Positions 1 to 11,995 of a DNA stretch of 64,000 nt are shown here, in pieces. Source of the stretch: Dichetophora obliterata (Eukaryota; Arthropoda; Insecta; Diptera; Sciomyzidae); assembly GCA_963920525.1 (NCBI GenBank), contig OY986440.1, positions 19,678,187-19,742,186 on the forward strand, given 5' to 3'. Numbering within the stretch: the first letter of the stretch is position 1; every line of letters begins with the position of its first letter. The translations under genes and the position numbers were made by a program. Under the pieces are notes generated by a model that saw nothing but the letters and a program-made list of their open reading frames with translations, was not told where the DNA came from and searched no databases.

Positions 1-196
1 TCAAATCAAAACAAAGCAACAGCCGAACGCATACGATTGAAAGCCGCACAAAGAAGCTTATAGTGTACATGTGTCGACGTCGCTCAAGCAGCATTTTGTT
101 TCCAAACACGTGTGTTTTGGAAATTAAAATGTGCCCGACACTGCTCTATACAGAAGTTGTTGTTGCCTTCTCGAAAACTTACTTGTAATTATTCAA

Positions 197-548
197 TCTA
201 TATATATAAAATGGAATGTGTGTTTGTTTATTTGTTTGTTTGTACCTTATAGGAGACCAAACCTCTGGACCGATCTTCCTGAAATTTTCACAGCATTTAA
301 CTGGGACTCTGGCATGATTAATAGGGTACTTTTTCGACCACGCCCACTTTTACGCCCACTTTTTTAATTCAGATACTTACTTATACCACTAACAATGTAT
401 GCTATACAAAATACTTTTTTTGTAATATGTATTTACCTAAAATTTTATATACTTTTTATCTACAGGTAAGGTAGCCATAGATTTTTTTATTACCAAATCC
501 CCTTTTGTTCGCCCCATTTTACTTTAATTATAGTTAATCTGCTTTCAA
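197..548 (+). mobile_element. Helitron 5'-end fragment
   Basis: Starts TCTATATATATAAAA after an A, followed by a TGTTTGTTTGT-rich stretch and a motif about an unknown 'GACCGATCTTCCTGAAA' block, the same opening as the element at 549. It has no 3' CTAG of its own before the next 5' end. It is either an older Helitron into which the 549 copy inserted or a tandem 5' end. The TC start, AT-rich head and A/T insertion context are as I know them for insect Helitrons. Confidence 0.6.
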
Positions 549-1624
549 TCTATATATATAAAAATGAATGTCTGTCTGTTTGTTTGTTTGTTTGTGCTTT
601 ATAGGAGGCCAAACCCTTGGACCGATCTTCCTGAAACTTTCACAGCATTTTACTATGACTCTGGAAAGAATAATAGGCTATATGAAGTTTTTATTGGCCA
701 AAGGGGCGTGGCACTGCCCCTATAACCCAAAAATTTAAATCGCCATATTTTGGCATTTTTTGACCTACGTTGATGCTATTTGGTACATATGGTATTGGCA
801 TAGTTAGGAATACGTACCAGGAGAAAAGTGGGTGGGACCACGCCCTTTTTTAGGAGAATTAAAAATCGCAATATAGTCTTAACTACTGGACCGATCGTCA
901 TTAAATTTTCACAATAGGATATTCTTACGAAATAATAAATTCTTGACTATATAAAGTTGTGAGTGGACGAAGGGGCGTGGCCTCGCCCATATAACCCAAA
1001 ATTTAAAGTCGTCATATCTTGTGCATTTTTTGACCAACGGCGGCAGTATTTGCTATATATGGTATTGGAATGAATAGAAATACGTACCAAAAGAAAAGTG
1101 GGCGGAGCACGCCCCTTTGTTTGCGATATATTGGAGGCTGGACCTGATAACCGATCTTAAATTTTCACAGCGTTCAGCTTTGACTCAGGAATACTTATTA
1201 CATACTTATTACACCTACTTTTTTACTACGTTTATTAACGGCTTTACCACAAATTTAAAATACATATTAATTAAAATAGTGGGGTAGCCCCATTCTCTTT
1301 CTTCCACCACTGTCTTCAAAACAGCTGATTTTATAATACGTGTTAATTAAAATAGAGAGTGGGGTAACCCCGTTCTCATTCTCCCACAACTGACTGCGAA
1401 ACAGCTGATTGTGTAATTGCTGCTTTTTGATTGGTCTTAAAATAAAAAGGGGGAGCATGAAGCAAATGACATGCGATTCAGTGCTGAATTCTAATTGGTT
1501 TACAACAAAAAAAGAGGCGAAGCATTGCAATAATTAAATTAACTAAATAAATTTTTGTAAATATATAAATACTTTTAATTTTATTTTATACGAGGGGATA
1601 GCGAAGCACACCGGGTTCAGCTAG
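549..1624 (+). mobile_element. Non-autonomous Helitron
   Basis: The 5' end is TC (TCTATATATATAAAAATG) preceded by A; the 3' end is ...GGGTTCAGCTAG followed by T. These are the TC...CTAG termini and A/T target of insect Helitrons. There is no terminal inverted repeat and no Rep/helicase ORF, so it is non-autonomous (1,076 bp). The interior is a degenerate tandem array: the block GGACCGATC...TTTTCACA recurs near 618, 886 and 1,143, each followed by a GGGCGTGG/CGCCC stretch. The 88-codon minus-strand ORF at 1267-1530 lies in the 3' part and I see no conserved features in it. I did not find a convincing hairpin just before the CTAG. Confidence 0.8.
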
Positions 1625-1625
1625 T

Positions 1626-1954
1626 ATATCATAAAAACTAATTATTAATTTTTTGTTTTTGCTCGACAAAAATTTTTATAGATTTCAAATTTATTAACCA
1701 ATTTTGACGAATGATCGTTAGAAAGGTTATTTTATGCTTAATATTATTATGTATTGAGTTGGCTAAAAAAAATTTTCATTATGATAATTTTTATTATTTT
1801 CAAAAAACAAACCTAGTTTTTTCCATATAAATGGTACGCCTTCCCGTCATCCGATTCTTAAAGTTTTTTGCAGAACATGTTTTTATACCTAAAGGAACAT
1901 TTCTAGGGGGAGTTATGCTTTATAGCTTGAAGTTGAAAGATAAGGGGAACACCC
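1626..1954 (+). repeat. Family B foldback, right-end fragment
   Basis: Right part of the long-armed foldback family B, also seen at 20341-20593, 23921-25957 and, inverted, 55188-56137. Diagnostic blocks are TTCTTAAAGTTTTTTGCAGA, then GGAACATTTCTAGGGGGAGT, then the terminus GGAACACCC. It is followed by TTATG and then a partial R unit. The left arm is missing. Confidence 0.7.
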
Positions 1955-1965
1955 TTATGTATTCG

Positions 1966-2038
1966 AAAACTCATTTCGATGTAACAAAAATCCTTTTAAA
2001 CAAACACTTTGCTTTTCTTTGCTAATGGAAGAAGTTCT
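1966..2038 (+). repeat. Family R unit, left part (split by LINE)
   Basis: Matches the start of the R repeat (CGAAAACTCATTTCGATGTA, then AACAAACACTT). It is broken at AAGTTCT (2032-2038) by the LINE that follows. R-like sequence resumes at 5301 with the same AAGTTCT and ends near 5352 with ATTAAAACAT. Confidence 0.7.
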
Positions 2039-5000
2039 TGATTATTTACAAAAATCACTATAAGTAAAAAACAAACCTCATAAACTTTAAATATCAATAT
2101 GGAAAATGAAGATCCTGAAGCGAATTTATTCATCGTTTCTCTTGCGAATTTCAAAAATGTTAATTTTTATGAAATTGCTAACAATCCAAAAAATTTTGAA
2201 AATTCCTATATTATTCATCAAAACATAAGAAAAGCATGTGAAAAAATTCTGATAATTTTCTTTAATCTTAAAACGAATCTAAAATTCGTTTCAAAACAAA
2301 CTGGATTTAATTTTTTTAACAGAAATATGGATTTACGAAGAAGAAATGTCACTGTACGATATTCCAGGTTACAATTTTTTTGCTAAGTGCAATAACCAAT
2401 ATGCAGCCGGTGGAGTTGCGGTCTTTGTAAAAAAAGGTTTAAATTGCGAGTTCTCTGAATTAAGTTTTTTGTTAGTTCTGATGCCATTAAAGTTATATGT
2501 TCCATAAATGAACAAAAAATTACGTTTGTGTGTTGCTACAGATTTCATGATTTTAATGTGAATGACTTGTTTTTGAATGAATAGCATGAAACTTTAGAAA
2601 AAACTTTAGATTCCAAACCAGCATTAGTAGTTCTGTCTGCGATCTGCAAATCTCATACCATTGCTTAACATGTCTTTGATTTGCAGGTCTGCTAAATTTG
2701 GATAACGAAAACCGAAAATCCTGTGACCATGTTTCTACTCGAACTGACTGTGACTTATTAAATAATAAATTGAGATTTGAATTTTGGGACAGAGTTTATG
2801 ATGAGCCTTGTCCATCGAAAGCATTTGATTTATTTATTGTAATTTTAAAACAACATTTTAATGACTGCACTTATACACACAATACGAAAAACTCACGTAC
2901 AAAAAGGGTTAAACCTTGGATGACAAATCATCTGGTTAAAAAAATAAATATAAAGAACAAGTTCTACAAAAAGGTTACAAAAAATAAGAACAATGCTGAC
3001 TTAAAAACTCAGTATAAGGCTCTTTGCAAGGAAATTCAAAAAGATACTATTACTTGTAAAAATAACTTTTATATTAATGAGTTTAATCAAGTAAGGGGCG
3101 ATGTAAAGAAAGAGTGAAAGCTTGTCAATCATTTATTAAATAAATCAAATACTGAGAAGAAATTTCATGTAAATGGTGAAGTAATAACAAATGATGTAGA
3201 CAAAGCCAACGTACTAAATAATTTTTTTACAAATATTGTAGGTAGTTGTATTCCAAGTTCTGAGACTTGTCGTTGTTTAGAAAAGGAACCATCCCAACAA
3301 CTGAGTATTTTTGTTGAACCAGTATCTCCTTCAGAAATGTATAAAATTATAATGTCTCTAAAAAACATGTCAATTGCCAAAACTGAAAATAATTTTTCGA
3401 ATACATTTGCAAAACTAATAGTACACAATATTGTGGACATAGTGTGTCATCTAGTTAATAAAAGCATTGATGCAGGAATTTTTCCAGAGGAACTTAAAAA
3501 AGCGCAAGTTATTCCATTATTCAAAAAGGGAAATAATGACTTACCGAATAATTATCGGCCTATTTCTATACTACCTGTATTTTCTAAAGTATATAAAAAA
3601 CTTGTAAAAAATCGTATTGTGGATTTCTTAAACAAAACCGAACTTTTTAGTAAACACCAATTTGGTTTCAGAGCGAGTCTTTCAACTGGAGATGCACGCC
3701 TACATTTTTGTAATAATGTATATAGTGCTTTAAACAAAAAAAAAAAACAATCCACCGCGCTTTTTATAGACATTACTAAAGCTTTCGATACAGTTAATCA
3801 CAAGATTCTTCTACAGAAACTTTACAAATGTGGGCTTAGAGGTTCTATTTATAAATAGCTATACTCTTATTTACAAAACAGGATGCAGAGAGTAAAAATA
3901 AATGCAAAATTCAGCTCTTTTTTAAAAATTTATGCAGGCGTACCACAAGGTTCGGTGTTAGGACCTGTCCTTTTTCTAATATATATTAACTCAATTTTTA
4001 TTTTAGAGTTTTCGAGTGAAACAGTTGCCTTTGCTGATGATATCGCTTGCATGTCATGAACTCATGTTGTTCTGTTCTTGATCTGACAGCGAACATTAAT
4101 CATGATCTTGGTCTTTTGAGACATTGGCTTGCAATAAATAAGCTGGTACTTAGTGATTAAACCAAAATTATGTTTTTCAGTGTTGCTGGTAGAGAAATCC
4201 AGTGCGATCAATTAATATTTCATCACTACAACTGCGACAAGTTCTTGTTCGATAATTACACGTGTTACACTTCAAATAATTTGTTAACTTATAACGACCA
4301 TGTATCTTGTTCTGGTTGTTTTAAGATTGAATGCGTTACATCTTTTAAATACTTAGGTATTTTGGTAGACTCGAAGATGAATTGGTCAGAACACACCACT
4401 GCGCTGAAACGATATTATTTACGATATGTCAGCTTTAAGACAAATTTATCTGCTCACAAAAGTTATTAACATGTATTTATTATGGAATTTTACATTTAAA
4501 ACTGGAATATGGACTAGTTTGTTGGGGTGGCACACATTCAAACAAGATTAACCCATTGCTCATCATTCAAAAGCATATTATTCGCATTATTTGCAGTAAA
4601 AGTAGAATTGTACAGAGCTTTGCACTTTTCAAGAGTCTGGAGATTCTTCCATTCAAGCATTTGCATTGCTATAAAACATTACAGATTTTTTTAACAACAA
4701 TGGTCATTTGACGAACAGAAATAATCCAAACTACAATCTGAGAATAAATAGTAATAACAAAGTCGTAGTTGTTCCACCGTATAATTTACAACATTTCTTT
4801 CATTCATATTCTGCGATAGCCCCAAGATTATATAACTGCTTACCAGACATTATTTGCTGTATTCGCTATAAGAAAGCTTTCCTTATGGAGTTGAAATTGT
4901 GGCTATTTTAACTAAGCTATGATGACTTAAACCAAATTCTTCATAAACAAATATAATTCGAGAATTGTTTGCCTGCTTCTTACTTTTAATTCATTATTTA

Positions 5001-5300
5001 TTTAATCTATTTATTTTTTTTTTCATTTATTCTTTTTAAATTTTTGTATTTTTTATTTCTCAATCTAATCAATTAATAACAAATTGCATTTAATATTTTA
5101 CATACATAAAACCTTTTGTATGAATGTATGATCTGTGTATGTTTTAAATTTGAAAATTGTATCTACTCTGCATTCGCCACTAGTTCTTTAAGCTACAGAA
5201 TGCAGATTTGTGAATCATTGTTTATAAATGTTTATGAAGTCTACTACTGTAATATTTTTAATATAATGTTTCATAATAAAAATCAAAATCAATCAATCAA
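2039..5300 (+). mobile_element. Non-LTR retrotransposon (LINE), degraded
   Basis: Order is endonuclease, reverse transcriptase, C-terminal region, then an AT-rich 3' UTR (4915-5270) and a short-repeat tail AAATCAATCAATCAA at 5283-5300. The element is flanked by AAGTTCT on both sides (2032-2038 and 5301-5307), read as a target-site duplication within an R unit. The tail is a TCAA-type microsatellite, not poly(A), as in several CR1/Jockey-group LINEs. Many frameshifts make it dead. Confidence 0.85.
2099..4911 (+). pseudogene. LINE ORF2 (endonuclease-reverse transcriptase), broken
   Basis: This encoded the LINE polyprotein that nicks the target and copies the RNA. Visible pieces in order: endonuclease start SYIIHQNIR (about 2209); catalytic-Glu motif TEIW followed by YDIPGYNFFAKC in another frame (about 2320-2450), with GGVAVFVKKG; linker segment 2698-3117 with KPWMTNHL; RT 3337-3858 with VIPLFKKG, NNYRPISILP, QFGF and FIDITKAFDTVNHKIL. 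A stop at 3856 is followed by PQGSVLGPVLF (about 3943) and AFADDIA (about 4027), so the FADD catalytic pair survives but is out of frame. FKYLGILVDSKMNW lies in 4170-4469 and a typical C-terminal tail in 4708-4911. CR1/Jockey-like group; exact clade not assigned. Confidence 0.85.
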
Positions 5301-5352
5301 AAGTTCTAACGTGTCATTATTTATTAATATTATAAATAATATTAAAACATCC

Positions 5353-7061
5353 CTGTAGTTCAGCTGGTGACAGCATATCCCTTTGGACATGCTATTTCTC
5401 AAGCCTTTTCAGGTATGCCCTTTCCCATACCACAAAGAATTTAGCGAAAGAATAGGTTGTTAACTATCTTAAATTTTTGAATCATTTTTCAAAATCAAGT
5501 ATTTCGTGAACATGTTTTCAATTATTTTTTTAGTTTTAAGTGTCATCGTGCGCGAGTTGTTAATATTTTGTTTGATTTTTTTTAACGAAACAGCTTCTGT
5601 TTATTTGTTCTCTTTTTCTGACGAATAAAAAATAATTGTTAAAAAAAGGTAAGAAAAACAATGACAAGATTTTTGCCCTAAGATATAAAAAAGAACTGTG
5701 CAAATTCAGCCCGATTTGCAAAGGGTTTGAGAGAGCGCTGGGCCTGTTGAAAATCACATTATTACAATTAAGAACCACTCTCAGCTACATCTGTTAAAAA
5801 CCTATCTTCTCTATTTAATAGATACAAGTTTTGAAAACTTTTATGCGCCCACATGGTATTATTAAAAATATCAAATTCATGCTTTCGAATGTAATAATAG
5901 CAAATTATAATGTCGATGGAGTTTCTGGTAAAAAGAGTCTAAAGGCTTAAAAACTTTTGTTCAATGCTGTCATTCAATCAATTTCTTTTGGGGATGCAGA
6001 CACTTCAGCAGCACTTCGATGAGCAGCTACGAAATGCCATTCAACTTGCCAAAAAAATTTTTGACTGCCTAGTTAAAGAACTATTGGAGTACTTACATTT
6101 ATGTATGTATTAATTATTAATACGTCTACTACGTAATATACAACTTTGAAATGTTCTGTTTTCTATTCTATTATTTATGTTCAATAGCGATTTGTCCAAA
6201 TGGACTTTAAAAATAAATTACGTTTGCTTTCTTTAAAATATAAAAGGCTCTATAGACGACACAAAAAGTACTCATAAGATACTTAATTATAATGAACTCG
6301 CTCATTTATTCTTACGCAATACTTCTTACGAGATAACAAAAACAGCTGCGAGTTTGAAATTATAAATAAATATTGTAGTATCTTAAGGCATTTTTCTATT
6401 GACTAATATATCACTAAATTACTAATTTAAGATTGCTTTTCAAGAAATAACAAAATATTAAACGTGTTTCATACAGGGACCGTAAAGGTTAAGATAGAAT
6501 TCGGATTTATACGTTACTTTACATTACGTTTAGTCAATAAGCAAATGAACATTGAGGTAAGTTTCGATTATTGCGCTATTTATATTGTTGAAACTACATT
6601 TCTTGTTAAGTTTTCGTTATAAATGTGATAGTTCTATATATCCACAGCTATGGATGACGTAGTTTTAATTGATCTTGAACTGTCACATTGACAGTTGACA
6701 ACATTTCGTTACTTTACATTACGTCTATTATAATTGCACCTTTATTCCTTTTTTCCAAAAAAAATAAGAAAGTAATAGTTATTTTATGTCTTCTAATTTT
6801 TTACACAAAATTTTACTGGTACTTTCTCCCGTTTATTTTTTGTACAGTGCCTGAATCTTATTAGTACAAAAAAACACTTAACACTGCGTGTAAGCGATAA
6901 TAAATAATTGCAGGAAATACTGTCCTTATACGTCGTGCGTATATTTTTTGACAGTTTTTTTTACAGCCGTTTTTAATAATTTTCATTAAAAATCAATTCA
7001 TTGCATATATAAATATGTCTTCACGCTAAGCCGCCATATACCAAATTTTATTGTCCTAGCA
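5353..7061. other. Gene-free AT-rich stretch
   Basis: No supported gene. Two things stand out. A near-palindromic hairpin at 5373-5392 (GCATATCC...GGACATGC) lies just after an A-box-like TAGTTCAGCTGG. An 18-bp perfect direct repeat CGTTACTTTACATTACGT occurs at 6512 and 6707. The 72-codon minus ORF at 5560-5778 has no recognisable features. Confidence 0.5.
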
Positions 7062-7069
7062 TGCATAGC

Positions 7070-9701
7070 TTTTTTATTTATTTATTTATTTATTTATTTA
7101 AAAATAGTAATGTTTACATATAAGACAGAGTAGATTCGAATAACAACTAGATAAAAAACAGAAAAATAAATATAACTTAAAACTAACATTTAGTGATTTA
7201 ACAAAAATAATAAATAATAATAAATATTATAGCAACAGCTAGTCATAAATAACAACAAATCATGAATGAACAAAAAAACATTATTACATTATTAGATAAA
7301 AAAGAAAAAAACTTAAATTATTCTATTAGATGAAGAAATAGTAAGTTTAGATAGATAAGTAGTAGTATTAGGAAAAGTATTCGAAAATATCATGCTTAAA
7401 GTTGCGTTTGTTTTGAATAATTTTAATTCTTAGAGGTAACGAGTTCCAAATTCTGATAGCGTTTACAAAGAAAAGTCTGTTTGAGTTTAAAAAATTGTAT
7501 CTCGGGATAATAAGGTTCATGTTTCTATTCGATCTGCAAAATTGTAACTTATCAAATAAATATTTAGGTGTTTTTGTGTAAATCAAATTATGCAAAAATA
7601 TGCAGTTCCTGGCATCCAGATAATTGAACATTTTGCAACCAAGTATTTGATTGCTCAAATGACTAACGCGGTCAAACTTTCTGAGGCCATAAACATATCT
7701 GACAGCGTTATTAAAAGCTTGTTGTAACTTAAGTTTGGACCTCGAATCAAGTTTACTATACACAACATCTGAGTACGTAATGAATGGCATTATAAGCTGG
7801 AGTACCAAATTTCTCCTAGTGTCGACGGGTACAAATGATGATGTCCACCTTAGGTTCCGAAGGGCATAATAAATCTTAGAAACAACCGAATTAATGTGAT
7901 CCTCACAAGAAAGTGAGGAATTAATGTGGTATCCAAGATTTTTAACTTTATCAACAAATCTTAGCCCTACACCATTAAGATAAATCGTTGGTATATCAGA
8001 CAAAGAGTAACTAGATTTAAAGATCGGTAAAACAAATGACTTCAGTGGATTTAGATTAAGGTTATTAGCTCTAGCCCATTTAGTTATTTTGCTCAAATCC
8101 TCGTTCATCCTGAGACATAAATTATCAACAAGACCAATAGGACTGGCCAAGTACAATTGAAGTTCATCAGCATATACATGCATGGTTACATGAAGGCATT
8201 TGCTGAAGATATCATTTATAAACATTGAAAATAACAACGGACCAAGTACTGAGCCTTGAGGAACCCCACAAGATAAGTAACAGAAAGCAGACAGACTATC
8301 TCCCACCCTAACTCTTTGAGACCTTCCCACCAGGTAACTATATAACAGACGGACCGCCGTGCTAGAAAACCCAAAGTTTACATATAATTTTTGGCACAAT
8401 ATTGTATGATCAACGGAATCAAATGCTTTCGAAAAATCTAAGAGACAGAGCAAGTTTATGCTGCCTAGATCAAATGACACTCTGATGTCGTCTAAAATCT
8501 TTATAATAGCTGTAGAGCAGCTGTTCCCTGGACGAAATCCAGAGTGAAGTGGGGATAAAAGGTCAAATCTTCGAATGTGTTCTGAGATTTGCACGGCCAT
8601 AAGAGACTCAAAAACTTTTGATAACGATGATAACAGACTTACAGGACGATAATCAGACGGATCACACGCATTAGTTTTTTCGCTATGGGAATGATTGTTG
8701 CTGATTTCCAAACATCAGGGAAGCACGAACTTGTGAAGCAGTGATTAAATATGTGGGTAAGTGGGCTGAAGATAAATGGTAAAGTAAGTTTAATAAATTT
8801 AATGGATATTCCATCATCACCCACTGCATTGGATTTAATTTTGTTTACACACCGAGCTACATCACACTCATCTACAGCAACAAACTCAAAATTAGGTGAA
8901 TATTCATATGTTAAAGTTCTTGTGTTATAGTCGATCACATTACCAGAAGACGTAGAGCTTGCAACAAAGTATTCGTTAAGAATATTAGGATCGATCTGAC
9001 AATCATCGGTTTTCATCTTGCATACACCAGCTTGTTTTAAATTGTTCCATAGCTTTTTGGATGGTTGTGTTGAACTTAACTTAGACATAAAAAAATATAC
9101 GTTTTGAGGATTTAACTGTAGAGTTAGCTACGTTTCTTGATCTTTTGTGCTGTTCCCAATTTGATGTTGTTGGATTTATTTTCCAGCGGTTATAATCTTT
9201 ATTTCGTTTTTTAAGGGCTAATCTTACATCATTTGTAAACCAGGGACAGCTTGTATTCTTTACTCGGCGAGTGATTAATGGAACATGCAAGTCATAAAGT
9301 TCACTGATTCTATTCATAAAATGCCTAAGCTTCTCATCAACTGAGCTAAACGACCAGCACTCAGACCAATTTGTAGTAGACAAGTCACTACACAAAGAGA
9401 CATAATCAACAGATTTATAATCTCTAAAAGAGATTGTTTTTTCAACGACATTTGGTGACATATCTACATTTAAAGAACAAAAAATAAGGTCATGGTCAGA
9501 AATAAAGGACAATTGATCAAAAAGCAGAACAGAAGATATATCTGAGACAACAAAAATATCTAATAAGCTCGGAGAAGCATTATTTGCATATCGCGTAGGT
9601 GTACCGTGTAGGTGTAGTGTTAACCGTTTGAAGCCCAACTTTAGTAAGTCTATCAAAGAAGCGGCCAACAAAATTGTCTTTACATTGCATAGTATTTACA
9701 T
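7070..9701 (-). mobile_element. 5'-truncated LINE
   Basis: Minus-strand non-LTR retrotransposon. Its 3' end is a (TAAA)n tail, seen on the plus strand as TTTATTTATTTATTTA at about 7072-7102. It is flanked by TGCATAGC at 7062-7069 and 9702-9709, an apparent 8-bp target-site duplication. The 5' end falls inside the endonuclease domain, so it is a truncated insertion of about 2.6 kb. A TTTACATTGCATAG doublet at 9680-9708 leaves the exact 5' boundary uncertain by about 15 bp. Confidence 0.85.
7368..9671 (-). pseudogene. LINE ORF2 (endonuclease C-terminus and RT)
   Basis: From the 5' side: endonuclease end with NNASPSLLDIFVV and the SDHD motif (FISDHDLIFCSL); linker WFTNDVRLALKKRNKDYNRW; RT N-terminus in 9088-8639 (NAVGDDGISIKFIK, PDVWKSATIIPIAKK); then a shift in an A-run near 8675 into the 447-codon frame 8711-7368. 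That frame carries DYRPVSLL, FRPGNS, FSKAFDSVDH (motif A Asp about residue 92), GVPQGSVLGP (149-158) and YADE (180-183), and runs to a normal-looking C-terminus. The second Asp of the usual YADD box is Glu, GAA at 8163-8165. Frame breaks near 9081, in the A-run at 8675 and near 9600 make it non-functional, but the RT part is unusually long and open. Confidence 0.88.
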
Positions 9702-9844
9702 TGCATAGCAATATATCAATCTGTTGGACATTTTTGCTGGAAAAGTATCTAGCTGAAAATAATGCTTATTTTTAGCAAAATTTTATGAACAGTTTATCTA
9801 CACAGCTAAATTAGCTGTGTATTTTATTAAAAATATTACATCTA

Positions 9845-10050
9845 GAGAATTTGCTATTACATAAAGACAAGAAAATTCGCATACCCCTTGCGGTAGGGGA
9901 ACTCGTATGCCCATTGGGAATGGAGAATTCGTTATCTCTTAAAGACTTGAAAATTCACAAACTCATTAGGACTTAAGAATTCGCTTGCTACTTGCGACAG
10001 GGGAAATCGTATGCTCTTAAAGACTTGGAAATTCACAAGCCCATTAGGAT
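9845..10050. repeat. 78-bp tandem repeat, about 2.6 units
   Basis: AAAGAC starts at 9863, 9941 and 10019, exactly 78 bp apart, each followed by (T/A)(T/A)G(A/G)AAATTC. The units also share GAATTCGC...CTTGCG(G/A)(T/C)AGGGGAA. Units are clearly diverged, so the array is not very recent. Confidence 0.8.
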
Positions 10051-10204
10051 CATCGTTGTGTTAAAAGGACGTGCAAAATACGTTGTGAGTAGATAGGCGA
10101 AGGGCGTGCACCTTCCACTAAGGGTATGTGAATTCGCATACCAAGTAGTAGGTCCACCGAACTACAGGGACATAATTCATAAAAGTACTAATGTATATAC
10201 ATTA

Positions 10205-10265
10205 GGGTGCTCCTTAGCTGTATGGAAGAAATTTTTTTTATGAGATATGTACCGTAACTCCCCCT
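10205..10265 (+). repeat. Family B left-end fragment
   Basis: GGGTGCTCCTTAGCTGTATG followed by TGTACCGTAACTCCCCCTA is the left terminus of family B. It is preceded by the R-like ATGTATATACATTA, the same R/B junction as at 23921. Only about 60 bp of B remain before unrelated sequence. Confidence 0.7.
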
Positions 10266-10270
10266 AATAT

Positions 10271-10580
10271 GAAATCTTTGTGATACGCCGTGCAAGTGCG
10301 CGCATTAGCGAACTGCACCACATAAGCATAAAGACTTAAGTAAAGCAAAAATACAACAACAAAAAAATGAAAATATGAAATGGGAAAGAAACTGAGAAAT
10401 TGACACTTAAAATCTCAACGCCTCTGTGGTGCAGTTCGCCAATGCACGCGCTTGCACGGCGTATCACAAAGATTTCTGATGAAGCCTTTAGCAGGGCCGA
10501 AATTGCTATAAATTCTGCCAGTGATTTTTTCCTTTTCATATTGAAAAACGTTGTTGTTGTTGTTTGTTTGGAAAGATTCG
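10271..10580 (+). repeat. Inverted tRNA-like (SINE-like) module
   Basis: Two ~51-bp arms, 10271-10322 and 10426-10476, are near-perfect inverted copies. On the plus strand the right arm starts GCCTCTGTGGTGCAGTTCGC, which resembles the first part of a tRNA with a degenerate A box. It continues to a GTTGTTGTTGTTGTTTG run at 10550-10568, a possible SINE-like tail. No good B box is visible. Reading it as a SINE head-to-head pair is inference. Confidence 0.4.
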
Positions 10581-10800
10581 TTAAAAGAATTAATTGTTCT
10601 AACCTTGACCTAAAGCTCAATAAACGATTTTAAACTATCAAACAACTAGAATTTGTATTTAAAATCAAGTATGATTTAAACTATCAAATATTTAGAATTT
10701 GTATTTAAACCATATAAAATCAACATAATAAATAACAAAGTTATTAAAATATATGTAACTTCACACAAAATTCTATATGAAAACCACAAATAGACGTTTA

Positions 10801-11273
10801 GGCCTTTTCCACATGGAGAAATTGAAAAGTAATGCAACTACAACGCAACAGCTTAAAAAGTTTCAAAACACTTAAATATTAAACTGAACTGCAACCAACG
10901 CTTTCAGATGAGCAAGTCACGTCGCAACGCAATATTGAATAATTCACAACAACACAAAAACTTATTTAATGGAAGCTTTGTTAAATAGATATATAAAATA
11001 AAGTGAGGTTAAAAAAGGATATTTCTTCACTTCCTGCACTTATTTCATATTTATTAACTGATTAATTATTTTCGTAGCACACAACACATATCGCAAACGT
11101 AACAAATCTCCGATTCAAATTCCAGCAAGCCGTGTTGCATGGAACTGGTTGCGAATGTGTTGCCAACTTGTTGAGTACAAGTTGTTTCATGTGAAGGTTT
11201 CGGTATAAATACATTGGTTAGCAACTTTTGTTGCAGTTGCATTACTTTTCAATTGCTCCCTGTGAAAAAGGCC
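10801..11273. mobile_element. MITE, PIF/Harbinger-like, 473 bp
   Basis: Terminal inverted repeats of about 45 bp: GGCCTTTTCCACA...TGAAAAGTAATGCAACT on the left against GGCCTTTTTCACAGGGAGCA on the reverse complement of the right. Flanked by TTA at 10798-10800 and 11274-11276. A 3-bp TTA duplication with GG-starting ends is the pattern known for PIF/Harbinger. There is no transposase ORF. Confidence 0.8.
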
Positions 11274-11884
11274 TTACATAGCCAAGAATAAATTTAAAGT
11301 GGAAGAATCAAGCTGGATTATAACATCCAAAAATATTTCGCAGAATAAGTCCGCTTCAAGCTTGAGTAAAACAAAAAACCTGTACTTCCCCGTTTTGAAA
11401 TAAACAAAAATATTTTTACATTTTCCAAGTAGGGTTTTGTGATGCTTAAAAAAAATGAATTTTTCAGGGTTTCGCTGTGTAATTTTTATACTACGTTCTC
11501 AGGGCGAGTAAAGCTGGGGTTTATTCGAGATTCACTCGCCATAGAAACTCGAGTTGAGTTGAATTTCGTTAAATTCACGAAACTTGTTAGATTAAAGCAA
11601 GGTTAATTTATATAAAAGTTGCGTACATCAAATACAATTGGTCTACATCATTATATACAATTTCAAAATATACAATGGGTCTGAAATTTCAACAATGCAA
11701 CACTTAGTTGATGCAATGTTTAAAGATGCACACAGCGTTCAGCTACCTGAAAATGTAGTAAAACTTTTTTTTAGTGCTGCATTTATTTCAGAATCCGCAA
11801 ATTAAACTCAAGCCTTGAACAGCAAAAAATAAAATGCATATTAATGGGAAGCAAGAAGTTACGTAAAATTTTAGTATAAGACCA

Positions 11885-11995
11885 GGGGCCGAATTACAGT
11901 ATCCGTTATCGAGCAAAATCGTAAAAATTTAGCGGCACTTCTCTCGTCGTGCCGTTTGTAACTTTGATCGATCACAGATGCTGTTATTCGGCCCC
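11885..11995. mobile_element. Short foldback MITE, 111 bp
   Basis: GGGGCCGAATTACAGTATC at the left and its inverse (...GCTGTTATTCGGCCCC) at the right form most of a hairpin. No target duplication can be decided, and superfamily is unassigned. The adjacent stretches 11277-11884 and 11996-12480 hold nothing I can name. Confidence 0.65.

Noticed and set aside
5351..5420. A possible tRNA starting at CCTGTAGTTCAGCTGG
   Set aside because: It has an exact A box (TAGTTCAGCTGG) but no B box and no acceptor stem; the hairpin at 5373-5392 is too long for an anticodon arm.
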